Source: an uncultured Clostridia bacterium (lineage in GTDB: Bacteria; Bacillota; Clostridia; Christensenellales; Aristaeellaceae). Taken from it: a stretch of 64,000 nucleotides of DNA. Below the pieces are notes generated by a model. It saw only the letters and a program-made list of their open reading frames with translations. It was not told the origin of the DNA and did no database searches. How positions within the stretch are numbered: position 1 is the first letter of the stretch; each line of letters starts with the position of its first letter. Location: contig CAKUCW010000001.1 of assembly GCA_934643825.1 (NCBI GenBank), forward strand, positions 1-64,000, in the 5' to 3' direction. Shown here one piece after another: positions 16,368 through 24,017 of this stretch. A program made the translations under genes and the position numbers.

Positions 16368-16482
16368 ATGTTCGTGATTAGGGAATGGCGTGAAATCGTT
16401 CGCGAGAGCAAAACGCCCATATTTACAAAACCGCGGCGAGAGTGAGGGTAGGGTCGCCCGCTTGCGTGTACGCGGGATTTCC

Positions 16483-17847
16483 TTATCGCCTTCTCAAGCC
16501 CTTGGGATAGTGGTTCTTCATGATGCCGCCTGCCTGCTTGCCCCAGCCGAGGGAAACGCCTTCACAGCAGAGCAGCGTGTATCCGGCGGGCAGATCGCCC
16601 AGCTCGAGCGTTTCGCCTGCCTGATAGGCGAGTGCTTGCTCCTGCGTCAGGGAAGCGCATCGTGCGGCTTCCTCCGGGCGCAGCGCCATCGCCAGCGCGT
16701 GATCCGGTTCCATGCGCTTGCCTTCCGCATGGGCGAGCAAAAGCCCCGTTCTCAGCACGCGCAGACCGTGCAGCTGCTGCGGGTCGATGCCTGCGGGCAA
16801 AGCCCAAAGCGCATCGCCTGATGACAAGAGCCTGTCCGGTTCGCAGCCCTTGGCGAATACGTCGGGCAGGGTGAGCGGCGCGGGGGCTTTTGCGTTCTTT
16901 CCCGCAGTTTTGGCAGGACGGGCGGGACGCATGCGCGGCGTTTCCGCCTGCGGCGCGGGCGAGTCGGCAGACTTTCTCAGCCGGCTGACAAAGTGACCTT
17001 CTCCGCGCATTTCGTGCGGATAGAGATGCAGCCAGCCATTCGGCGCTTCCGGCAGACCGGGCAGGGCAAATGACTCCATGGAGAACTCCGGATGCGCCTG
17101 CAAAAAGCGCTTCAGCACGCCCTCGTTTTCCGTGTCGTTAAAGGTACAGGTGGAGTAGACCATCACGCCGCCGGGACGAAGCATCTTCGCGGCTTCGCTG
17201 AGGATATCCATCTGGCGGTCGGCGCAATACGCCGGGGAATCGGCGTGCCATTCGTCACGCGCTTCGGGCTGGCGGCGGAACATGCCCTCTCCCGAGCAGG
17301 GCGCATCGACCAGTATGCGGTCAAAGAACGCCGGGAAACGCGGCGCAAGCGCATCCGGCAGTGCACTGACAACAATGGCGTGGCGCACACCCATGCGCTC
17401 CACATTTCGGGAAAGAATCTGAGCGCGGTTGGGAACCGGCTCGTTGCAGACCAGCAGCCCCTGTCCGCCCATCAGCGCGGCGATCTGCGTGCTTTTGCCG
17501 CCGGGGGCGGCGCACAGATCCAGCACGCGTTCGCCCGGCTGCGGGTCAAGCACGGTGACGGCGGTCAGCGCACTCGGCTCCTGCATATAAAACAGACCGC
17601 CTTCGTGGAGAGGGGAAAGCCCGGGGCGTGCATCGCCCTCGATGAAATACGCGCCCTTTGCCCACGGAACGGGTGCACCGAGCCCCTCGATGGCGCAGGG
17701 CGGCGTGCCGTCCGGACGCAGGAGCAGGTTGATGCGCAGCGCACGGGTATAGGGTTCATCCAGCGCGTTCAGATACGCAAAAAAGCCTGCTTCACCGAGC
17801 AGGCGTTTCATTTGATTTTGGAATTCTTCGGGTAATTTTTGAGACAT
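16483..17847 (-). CDS. RsmF/NOL1-NOP2-Sun family rRNA (cytosine-C5) methyltransferase
   Basis: A 454-residue SAM-dependent methyltransferase of the RsmB/RsmF family that makes 5-methylcytosine in rRNA. The SAM-binding block DLCAAPGGKSTQ, the PCS motif DAPCSGEGMFRR and the catalytic TC motif in YSTCTF are all present. The C-terminal extension ends with a PUA-like tail (LGWGKQAGGIMKNHYPKGL) typical of the YebU/RsmF branch rather than RsmB, and a basic, proline- and alanine-rich linker separates the domains. The start at 17847 is used because AAAGGAT precedes it; the frame extends 17 codons further without a site. It is transcribed alone, leftwards. Confidence 0.93.
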   Translation of the reverse strand: MSQKLPEEFQNQMKRLLGEAGFFAYLNALDEPYTRALRINLLLRPDGTPPCAIEGLGAPVPWAKGAYFIEGDARPGLSPLHEGGLFYMQEPSALTAVTVLDPQPGERVLDLCAAPGGKSTQIAALMGGQGLLVCNEPVPNRAQILSRNVERMGVRHAIVVSALPDALAPRFPAFFDRILVDAPCSGEGMFRRQPEARDEWHADSPAYCADRQMDILSEAAKMLRPGGVMVYSTCTFNDTENEGVLKRFLQAHPEFSMESFALPGLPEAPNGWLHLYPHEMRGEGHFVSRLRKSADSPAPQAETPRMRPARPAKTAGKNAKAPAPLTLPDVFAKGCEPDRLLSSGDALWALPAGIDPQQLHGLRVLRTGLLLAHAEGKRMEPDHALAMALRPEEAARCASLTQEQALAYQAGETLELGDLPAGYTLLCCEGVSLGWGKQAGGIMKNHYPKGLRRR

Positions 17848-18035
17848 AGGTACATCCTTTAGCCATAGAATCGTGGGAATGTTTGGAGCAAAGCCCATCC
17901 CCGACAGGGAACCTTCTTCCCTGCACTTTTTTCGCTTCGCAGCAGTCTAAACGAGGATCAATGAAAAGCGGGAAATCCAAGAACCTCAGGTTCTTGGCAG
18001 GGTTTGGGACGGAGTCCCAAGCGTTTTCCCGCTTC

Positions 18036-18452
18036 TTACATCGCGTTTTCCTGCTGGGGATCGCTGCTGACGCTGTCCCGAACGCGGACGGCGCATAGAC
18101 GGCGGCGGTCATCGATGCCGGATTCAACGACATAGAGCCGCCCGACCGAGCATGACGAGTTGAAGACGGATTCCGTCGTCGTCAGGATGCAGAAGACGTT
18201 CTTCGATGTCCGCGATACCATTTCGCGGAACACGACGTTTGGGGGAACAAGCCCTTCCCGCTCGATTTTTCTTGCGAAGCGGCGATAAGCGGTGTTTGCT
18301 CTGGCGGCATCATGGAAAACGTTTGGCGAAAGCACAAGCCGGCAAAGCCCTCGTTCGATTTGGCTGGAAGTCTGATAACGACCTTCCCATGGTCTGTCTT
18401 CGGGCCAGGCGACGATATCCACGACAGCCCGCCCCGTTTCGATAGTGCGCAA
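18036..18452 (-). CDS. Unrecognised protein, 138 residues
   Basis: I do not recognise this protein. It is a real gene candidate because a GGAGGAGGG site lies 7 bases before the TTG start and a good promoter (TTGCCC-N18-TATAAT) lies about 40 bases further up. It has no signal peptide or membrane segment. The middle is arginine-rich (YRRFARKIEREG), followed by a beta-rich portion with two cysteines (FCILTT, SSCSVGRLYVVE). The 188 bases between its stop and the rsmF start contain short palindromes only. A small single-domain ligand- or RNA-binding protein would fit the look of the sequence, but that is a guess. Confidence 0.65.
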   Translation of the reverse strand: MRTIETGRAVVDIVAWPEDRPWEGRYQTSSQIERGLCRLVLSPNVFHDAARANTAYRRFARKIEREGLVPPNVVFREMVSRTSKNVFCILTTTESVFNSSCSVGRLYVVESGIDDRRRLCAVRVRDSVSSDPQQENAM

Positions 18453-18493
18453 CCGTATCCCTCCTCCCGTCGAAATAACATGATTATATATTG

Positions 18494-18523
18494 ATTATAA
18501 CACGGGCGGATTCATCTGGGCAA
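18494..18523 (-). promoter_or_regulatory. Promoter of the 138-residue orphan gene
   Basis: On the minus strand: -35 TTGCCC (18518-18523), 18-base spacer, -10 TATAAT (18494-18499). Confidence 0.75.
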
Positions 18524-18572
18524 GGAGAATTGTGAAATTTCTATAATTTACAAGCAAAACCATGGGTATGAC

Positions 18573-19397
18573 TTAATTTGCAGAGGCGGATATGGCGGCG
18601 ATGCAGCCTTCTCCGACGGCTTTGGCAACCTGAAGCGGCAGACCGGTGCAGTCGCCCGCGGCAAAGACGCCCGGCAGATTGGTTTTCATCTGGCGGTTTA
18701 CGCGGATGAACGCGCCGTCCATTTCCAGCCCCGGCAGGAGCGAGGAGAGCGCGGCGGCTTCGCGGAAGATGAAAATGCCGTCAAACGGCAATTCTTCACC
18801 GCCCGCCTTCAAGCCGGAAACGCTGCCTTCGCCGAGGATGGCTTCCGGCTTTTTGTCGCTCACGACGATTTTGGAATCCAGCGCATCATCGGGCGCACCG
18901 AAGTAGACGACCTCGCTGCAAAGTCCGGCGAGGAAGTTCGCTTCGCTGACCGCTTCCGGTCCCTGCGCGATGACGGCGACGCGCTTGCCGCGGTAGAACA
19001 TGCCGTCGCATGTGCCGCAATAGCTGACGCCGCGACCGAGCAGTTCGCTTTCACCCGGAAGCAGGCGGGGCTGCTTGGCGCCCGTGCAGAGGATGATGCG
19101 CTTCGCTTCGATGAAGTCTCCGCCGAGCGAGAGCGCAAACGAACTGCCCATCGACACGATCTGGTGGACGACGCCCGGGCGCGTCTGCGCACCCAGCGCG
19201 ACCGCCTGATCCCGCATGGCGTTTAAAAGATCCGCGCCGGAAATATCCGGCAGACCGGGATAATTGGAGATGCTGTGTGCGCGGCTGAGCCAGCCGGTAT
19301 GCTGCCCGATGACGATGACGGACTGATCGCGCTTACGCGCCGTGATGGCGGCGCTGTATCCCGCGGGACCCGCACCGACGATGGCAATATCAATCAT
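18573..19397 (-). CDS. Thioredoxin reductase-like flavoprotein lacking a canonical NADPH site
   Basis: A 274-residue FAD-dependent disulfide reductase. The FAD-binding GAGPAG (8-13) is intact, the redox pair is C127-G-T-C130 followed by DGMFYRGK as in thioredoxin reductase, and the second FAD motif GVFAAGDC is near the C-terminus. The NADPH domain departs from family norm: where GGGDSA is expected the sequence reads IAQGPEAVSEA, and the HRRxxxR phosphate-binding motif is absent. The whole protein is about 35 residues shorter than TrxB. Pyridine-nucleotide-independent thioredoxin reductases (ferredoxin-linked FFTR and related flavoproteins of clostridia) show this pattern. Its start overlaps the mapA-like stop by 8 bases, so the two are co-transcribed. 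Confidence 0.88.
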   Translation of the reverse strand: MIDIAIVGAGPAGYSAAITARKRDQSVIVIGQHTGWLSRAHSISNYPGLPDISGADLLNAMRDQAVALGAQTRPGVVHQIVSMGSSFALSLGGDFIEAKRIILCTGAKQPRLLPGESELLGRGVSYCGTCDGMFYRGKRVAVIAQGPEAVSEANFLAGLCSEVVYFGAPDDALDSKIVVSDKKPEAILGEGSVSGLKAGGEELPFDGIFIFREAAALSSLLPGLEMDGAFIRVNRQMKTNLPGVFAAGDCTGLPLQVAKAVGEGCIAAISASAN

Positions 19398-21675
19398 TGT
19401 TGTCCTCCGAATTCGGGGAAGCGCTGACCAGCGTGACCTCGCGTCCGTGCAGCAGCACGGTCAGCGTGTCGCCGGAGAGCAGCTTGAGTCCCGTTCCGTC
19501 GCGGGATACGCTGACCTCGATCAGCCTGTCGCGATAGACGATCTTGAAGGCATAGCCGTCCCATCCGTCCGGAAGCTGCGGATCAAAGCTGAGCTTGCCG
19601 GTCAGCGTGCGCATGCCCGCAAAGCCCTGCACGATGGAAAGCCAGCTGCCCGCCATGGAGGTGATATGCAGTCCGTCGCAGGTGTCGTTGTTGATGTTAT
19701 CCAGATCAAGGCGTGCCGTGCGGCGATAGAATTCCTGCGCCCTGTCCAGCTTGCCCAGGCTTGCCGCGAGAATGCTGTGAACGCACGGGGACAGGCTGGA
19801 TTCGTGAACGGTCATCGGTTCATAGAAATCGAAGTTGCGGCGGATGGTTTCCTTGTCGTAGAGATGCTCGAGGAAGTAAAGTCCCTGAAGCACGTCCGCC
19901 TGCTTGATGAAGCAGGAACGCAGGATGCGATCCCAGCTCCACTTCTGGTTGAGCGGGCGATCCTCCGCCGGCAGTTCGCTGGCGGGCATGAGATCCTTAT
20001 CCAGGAACGTGTCATGCTGAACGAAGATATCCAGCTCTTTGTCGTAAGGCAGGTACATTTTTTCGCTGATCTCGCGGAAGCGGCGGATTTCCTCGGCGCT
20101 GACATTCAGCGTCTGCGCCTTTTCCCGCGGGATGAGCATCAGCTGTTCGGCGGTATACGCCAGCTCCCATGCGGTCATGCGGTTGGTGTACCAGTTGTTG
20201 TTGACGTTGTTTTCGTATTCGTTCGGGCCGGTGACGCCGTGGATCATGTACTTGCCCGCGTGCTTGGAGTAGTGGACGCGCCCGACCCAGAAGCGGGCGA
20301 TGCCCAGCAGCACGTCGATGCCGTACTGGTCAAGGTAGCTGCGGTCGCCGGTGTACTGCGTATAGGCATAGATGGCGTAGGCGATGGCGTTGTTGCGGTG
20401 AATCTCCTCAAAGGTGATCTCCCACTCGTTGTGGCATTCCACGCCGGTGAAGGTGACCATCGGATACAGCGCACCGGGCAGACCCTGTTCGCGGGCGTTG
20501 TGGTAGGCGCCGTTGATCTGGAGCCAGCGGTATTTGAGCAGGCTGCGAGCCACATCCTCGCCCGCGATGGCAGTGTACATCGGCAGGCAGTATGCCTCGG
20601 TATCCCAGTAGGTCGCGCCGCCGTATTTTTCGCCGGTGAAGCCCTTGGGTCCGATGTTCAGGCGGGCGTCCTCGCCGTAGTAGGTGGAGAAGAGCTGGAA
20701 GATGTTGAAGCGGATACCCTGCTGACCGGCGACGTCGCCGTCGATGCGCACATCCGCCTTTTCCCAGCGGCGCATCCATGCGCGTTCCTGCTCGCGGCGC
20801 AGAGCGTCATAGCCGGCAGCCTGTGCGCTCAGCACGCCCGTGGTCGCGGCGGCAGTCAGGTCATCTTCCTTGTGGTCGCGGTCGGTGCAGACGCAGACGA
20901 ACTTGTCGCAGCCCACGGTCTGACCGGCTTCGACATCAAAGACGAACTTGCGGCAGACATAGCCCTCTTCAACGGTCGTGCGGTTCTTCTTCGGCTTTTC
21001 GGTCGGAACAGCCGCCATTGCGCCGCAGACGGCGAAGCGCGGTGTGCCGAACGGGTTTTCACGCGTGCGGGTATGGACGGTCAGCACGCCGTTTTCATCC
21101 TCGTCCTCGCCCTCAAAGAGCCAGAAGGTTTCGTCGTAGTTGGAATCCTCATTGCGGACATCGGCGTCGATGGCGGGCAGGAGCGCGACCTTGCAGTCGT
21201 AATCCGCCGTCACGCGGCAGCGCAGCGCGAGCAGTTCCGGACGGGCGACGGAAACGAAGCGCTCAAAGCTGACGCGCACCGTGCCCTTTTCCCGACGGAT
21301 GGTGAATTCGCGGCTCAGCACGCCCGCGTGCATATCCAGCACGCGGGAGAAGGACGCCACGTCATCCTCGTACAGGTCGATATCCTCCCTGTCGATGCGT
21401 ACACGCAGGGAGATGATGTTCATGGCGTTGATGACCTTACCGAAATACTGCGGGTAGCCGTTTTTCCACCAGCCCACACGCGTCTTATCCGGGAACCATA
21501 CGCCCGCCAGATACGTTCCGCGATGGCTGTCGCCGCTGTATTTCTCTTCAAAATTACCGCGCATGCCCATGTGTCCGTTGCCGATGGAGGTCATCGACTC
21601 GGAAAGGCGCATATCGTCCTTATGCAGCTCGTTTTCAACAAGGCGCCAAGGATCATAAGCGAAGATCGTTTTCAT
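19390..21675 (-). CDS. GH65 glycoside phosphorylase, probably maltose phosphorylase
   Basis: A 761-residue family 65 glycoside phosphorylase, cytosolic, releasing beta-glucose-1-phosphate from an alpha-glucoside. The general-acid glutamate lies in GVTGPNEYENNVNNNWYTN near 475-495, which is the form of the motif seen in maltose phosphorylases. The phosphate-binding loop HESSLSP is at about 622-628, and the N-terminal super-sandwich begins with SIGNGHMGMRGNFEE. Kojibiose or trehalose phosphorylase remain possible because specificity lies in loops I cannot model. The following thioredoxin-reductase-like gene overlaps by 8 bases. An AT-rich stretch with TATAAA precedes it, beyond the terminator of the YhcH-family gene. 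Confidence 0.9.
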   Translation of the reverse strand: MKTIFAYDPWRLVENELHKDDMRLSESMTSIGNGHMGMRGNFEEKYSGDSHRGTYLAGVWFPDKTRVGWWKNGYPQYFGKVINAMNIISLRVRIDREDIDLYEDDVASFSRVLDMHAGVLSREFTIRREKGTVRVSFERFVSVARPELLALRCRVTADYDCKVALLPAIDADVRNEDSNYDETFWLFEGEDEDENGVLTVHTRTRENPFGTPRFAVCGAMAAVPTEKPKKNRTTVEEGYVCRKFVFDVEAGQTVGCDKFVCVCTDRDHKEDDLTAAATTGVLSAQAAGYDALRREQERAWMRRWEKADVRIDGDVAGQQGIRFNIFQLFSTYYGEDARLNIGPKGFTGEKYGGATYWDTEAYCLPMYTAIAGEDVARSLLKYRWLQINGAYHNAREQGLPGALYPMVTFTGVECHNEWEITFEEIHRNNAIAYAIYAYTQYTGDRSYLDQYGIDVLLGIARFWVGRVHYSKHAGKYMIHGVTGPNEYENNVNNNWYTNRMTAWELAYTAEQLMLIPREKAQTLNVSAEEIRRFREISEKMYLPYDKELDIFVQHDTFLDKDLMPASELPAEDRPLNQKWSWDRILRSCFIKQADVLQGLYFLEHLYDKETIRRNFDFYEPMTVHESSLSPCVHSILAASLGKLDRAQEFYRRTARLDLDNINNDTCDGLHITSMAGSWLSIVQGFAGMRTLTGKLSFDPQLPDGWDGYAFKIVYRDRLIEVSVSRDGTGLKLLSGDTLTVLLHGREVTLVSASPNSEDNND

Positions 21676-21751
21676 GGTAGCAACCTCTGCTTTCAGAAAA
21701 ATTTATATCATTCAGCATGCCCGTGGGAGGACACAAAGCATGCCGGATTTC

Positions 21752-21779
21752 AAAAAAAGCCGCAAAATTGTTGCGGCTT
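21752..21779 (-). terminator. Terminator of the YhcH-family gene
   Basis: Minus strand: GCCGCAA, 5-base loop, TTGCGGC, then seven T, 5 bases after the stop codon. Confidence 0.9.
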
Positions 21780-21783
21780 GAGA

Positions 21784-22239
21784 TTATTCTTCGTCCTGTG
21801 CCGGAATCGGGATTTTGACGACTACCTTGCGGTAATGCTTGGGGAACTCGTTGTGGCAGCCCGCTTTGTGTCCGTCGCTGGGGAACATGATATAGAACAT
21901 GCCCGGACGAATGGACAGCGCCGTCGATTTGCCCGTGTAGAAATAGGTGTCATGCTCCGGGTCGGATTCGGCGGGGTTCAGCTCCTGAATGTGCGCCCAC
22001 GCCATGCGCTCGCCGCCGGAAATGCAGTATTGCAGGTCGATGTATTTTTTGTGGGATTCCAACGCAACAGTATCGAGCTGACGGGTGTCGTTTTCGTAAA
22101 CCGTTGCGAAAAGACCGTCTTCCAGCTCATAACGCCCCGGCTCCAGATCCGGCGCCTCCGCAAGGAACGCGAAAGCAAGCTCCATATCGGGATGAAGGGG
22201 ATAATAGCGTTCCTGTTCCTCGATGCGGTCGATAATCAC
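21784..22239 (-). CDS. YhcH/YjgK/YiaL family protein (EbgC-like cupin)
   Basis: A 151-residue member of the YhcH/YjgK/YiaL (DUF386) cupin family. Family members act on free sugars; E. coli YhcH/NanQ speeds sialic-acid anomer conversion and EbgC is the beta subunit of the evolved beta-galactosidase. Recognisable blocks are ESHKKYIDLQYCISG, the acidic stretch after it, and RPGMFYIMFPSDGHKAG with the likely metal-ligand histidines. It starts with GTG after AAAGGAGG and has its own consensus promoter (TTGACG-N17-TATAAT) and terminator, so it is a single-gene unit. An N-acetylneuraminate lyase homologue is 6 kb away, which makes a link to sialic acid reasonable but not shown. Confidence 0.88.
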   Translation of the reverse strand: MIIDRIEEQERYYPLHPDMELAFAFLAEAPDLEPGRYELEDGLFATVYENDTRQLDTVALESHKKYIDLQYCISGGERMAWAHIQELNPAESDPEHDTYFYTGKSTALSIRPGMFYIMFPSDGHKAGCHNEFPKHYRKVVVKIPIPAQDEE

Positions 22240-22270
22240 GGGAATCTACCTCCTTTATTGAATCGTTCTC

Positions 22271-22299
22271 ATTATAGAGCAAGATGAATCTGCCGTCAA
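22271..22299 (-). promoter_or_regulatory. Promoter of the YhcH-family gene
   Basis: Minus strand: TTGACG (22294-22299), 17-base spacer, TATAAT (22271-22276). Confidence 0.85.
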
Positions 22300-22323
22300 G
22301 ATAAAGCCGACTGAATCTGTGCG

Positions 22324-22752
22324 TTATGAACGAAGGACGCCTTGGCGGGCAAACGCCGCCGCCTGCTGAGCGGCATCTTCGACGAGCGTCTGCATGCTGA
22401 CGCCCTGCGCTCCGGCGACGTGCGTGCCGCAGCGCTCGGTCGGAATCAGAATGCGAACGGCAGAGCTGGAGCCGACGCTTGCCGCCATATCGCCGGTGAT
22501 TTCGCCCATCATGGAATCCTTGAGAACCAGTGCGATGGGCGCCAGCAGGATGTCGGCGTTCTTTGCCGCCCAGCGGACGGCGTTTTCGCCGGTTGCGCCG
22601 CGCTGAGCGCCGGCTTTGAGCATGGCGGCGGTTGCCATGGCGTTTGTGCCGACGCACAGAAGCTGAACGCCTTCGGGAAGCTTGGGAAGCAAAGCGGTGA
22701 TGATGGCGCGTCCGATGCCGCCGCCCTGTCCGTCCAGAACGATGATGGTCAT
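22324..22752 (-). CDS. DUF3842 family protein
   Basis: A 142-residue protein with the N-terminal nucleotide-binding-like turn IVLDGQGGGIGRAI, the hallmark of DUF3842, a small family mostly found in Clostridia with no assigned function. Later segments (CVGTNAMATAAMLKAGA, ADILLAPIALVLKDSMMGEIT) suggest a Rossmann-type fold that binds a small ligand. The start at 22752 is set by GGAGG seven bases upstream; the open frame runs a further 61 codons into the preceding gene without a site. It follows the SGNH-like gene by 22 bases on the same strand and is probably co-transcribed with it. Confidence 0.85.
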   Translation of the reverse strand: MTIIVLDGQGGGIGRAIITALLPKLPEGVQLLCVGTNAMATAAMLKAGAQRGATGENAVRWAAKNADILLAPIALVLKDSMMGEITGDMAASVGSSSAVRILIPTERCGTHVAGAQGVSMQTLVEDAAQQAAAFARQGVLRS

Positions 22753-22774
22753 GAAATTCCTCCGTGGTTTCGGT

Positions 22775-23815
22775 TTATGGTTTCGGTTCGTATTCGTCGG
22801 CAAAGGCGATGACCGCCTGACGGATGCGCTCGCTGCCCGCGTCCATATCCTCTGCGGACAGCACGCGGTTTTCGCCCGCCGCCATGGCACGCATGATCTT
22901 ATCGCTGACGTCGGAACTGTGATGGGAATAGTCAAAGTACGAATCCAGATCCGTGATCCACTCGATTCGGGAAGAGAAGTCGTAAATTTCGACGTTCGGA
23001 TATTGAAGCAGAAGCTCGCAGACGCGTGCGCGGGAGCGATACTGCTGCTCGGAAAGCCCGCCGCGGGTCATCAGATACCAGTAGCCCACGGAATACGGCG
23101 GCATGTAGATTTTGAACGTCGTTTCGGGATGTTCGCGGATGGACGGCTCCAGATGGCGCAGGATGTTCTCCGTCGAGCGCTCCAGATTGGTGTCTGCGGG
23201 CAGCATGTCCTTCTGCTCGGAGAAGGTGACGGTATCCAGCACGCTCTGCTTGGAAAACACGACGTCCGTCCACTGATACATGTCGTCCCGCTTGTTATCC
23301 AGCGGCTTGCCGATGTTTTTCAGCATTTTCGGAATCTTGACCAGAAGCACATCGCGGTTGAGCAGGTAATGGATATCATCCAGCGGATCATCGTTCCAGA
23401 GATAATCATAGATTTCGTCGCCGTCATCCGGATTTCCCATCAGGCTGTACGCGTCCACGGCGAGAATGGCGAGTTTTAATTCGTGCGTATTCAGCACATG
23501 GGTCAGCTGCCAACCCATGTGGGCGGTATAGGAACCGCGCATGGGCAGCTTGACGGAATGGACGCCGAAACAGGCATCGATGACGGACGGATGGCTCATC
23601 TCGACCATGGATGTGCCGAGAATGACCGCGTCATAATCATAATTCCGGGCGATGCCGGGGTTGTTGTAGCTCTCCTGATCGTACAGGGGCAGGATGGCGG
23701 ATTCACGGTAATGCTCAAAGGGATCGACGATATACACGGCTGCCATGCACAGCGCCATGCTGATCAGAAGAAGGGTCAGCGTCAGGCAGACCCAGAATCG
23801 GGCTTTTTTCAGCAT
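22775..23815 (-). CDS. Membrane-anchored SGNH/GDSL-like hydrolase
   Basis: A 346-residue protein with one N-terminal membrane anchor (about residues 8-30) and an extracytoplasmic body. The SGNH block I is ILGTSMVE with nucleophile candidate S69. A D-x2-H block appears in YFDYSHHSSDVSD near 275, giving the Asp-His pair. The layout resembles the DltD/AlgX-like group that works on cell-wall or exopolysaccharide acyl groups. Nothing next to it encodes a polymer pathway, so the substrate is open. A consensus promoter (TTGACA-N17-TAAACT) precedes it and the DUF3842 gene follows. Confidence 0.8.
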   Translation of the reverse strand: MLKKARFWVCLTLTLLLISMALCMAAVYIVDPFEHYRESAILPLYDQESYNNPGIARNYDYDAVILGTSMVEMSHPSVIDACFGVHSVKLPMRGSYTAHMGWQLTHVLNTHELKLAILAVDAYSLMGNPDDGDEIYDYLWNDDPLDDIHYLLNRDVLLVKIPKMLKNIGKPLDNKRDDMYQWTDVVFSKQSVLDTVTFSEQKDMLPADTNLERSTENILRHLEPSIREHPETTFKIYMPPYSVGYWYLMTRGGLSEQQYRSRARVCELLLQYPNVEIYDFSSRIEWITDLDSYFDYSHHSSDVSDKIMRAMAAGENRVLSAEDMDAGSERIRQAVIAFADEYEPKP

Positions 23816-23850
23816 CGGACGGTCTTTCCTCCCGGGGGTATGATGCTTTT

Positions 23851-23879
23851 AGTTTACGAGGGTTTTGGATGACTGTCAA
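23851..23879 (-). promoter_or_regulatory. Promoter of the SGNH-DUF3842 unit
   Basis: Minus strand: TTGACA (23874-23879), 17-base spacer, TAAACT (23851-23856). Confidence 0.75.
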
Positions 23880-23917
23880 GCGGAAACAGCGCGGCGGCAG
23901 GGGCGGGCGTCTCTTCG

Positions 23918-23946
23918 TTGAAATGCGGGGAGAACCATGTTATAAT
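23918..23946 (+). promoter_or_regulatory. Promoter of the SARP-type regulator
   Basis: TTGAAA (23918-23923), 17-base spacer, TATAAT (23941-23946), diverging from the SGNH-DUF3842 promoter. Confidence 0.8.
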
Positions 23947-24017
23947 CATTTCAATGGTCCTTCGGATCACGGGAACATGACCCGAAACGCTGAGAAAAAA
24001 GGTTGGTGTAAGCCGAT

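Noticed and set aside
19342..22287. 981-codon open frame opposite the GH65 and YhcH-family genes
   Set aside because: It spans two genes, an intergenic terminator and promoters on the other strand, and has no motif of its own.
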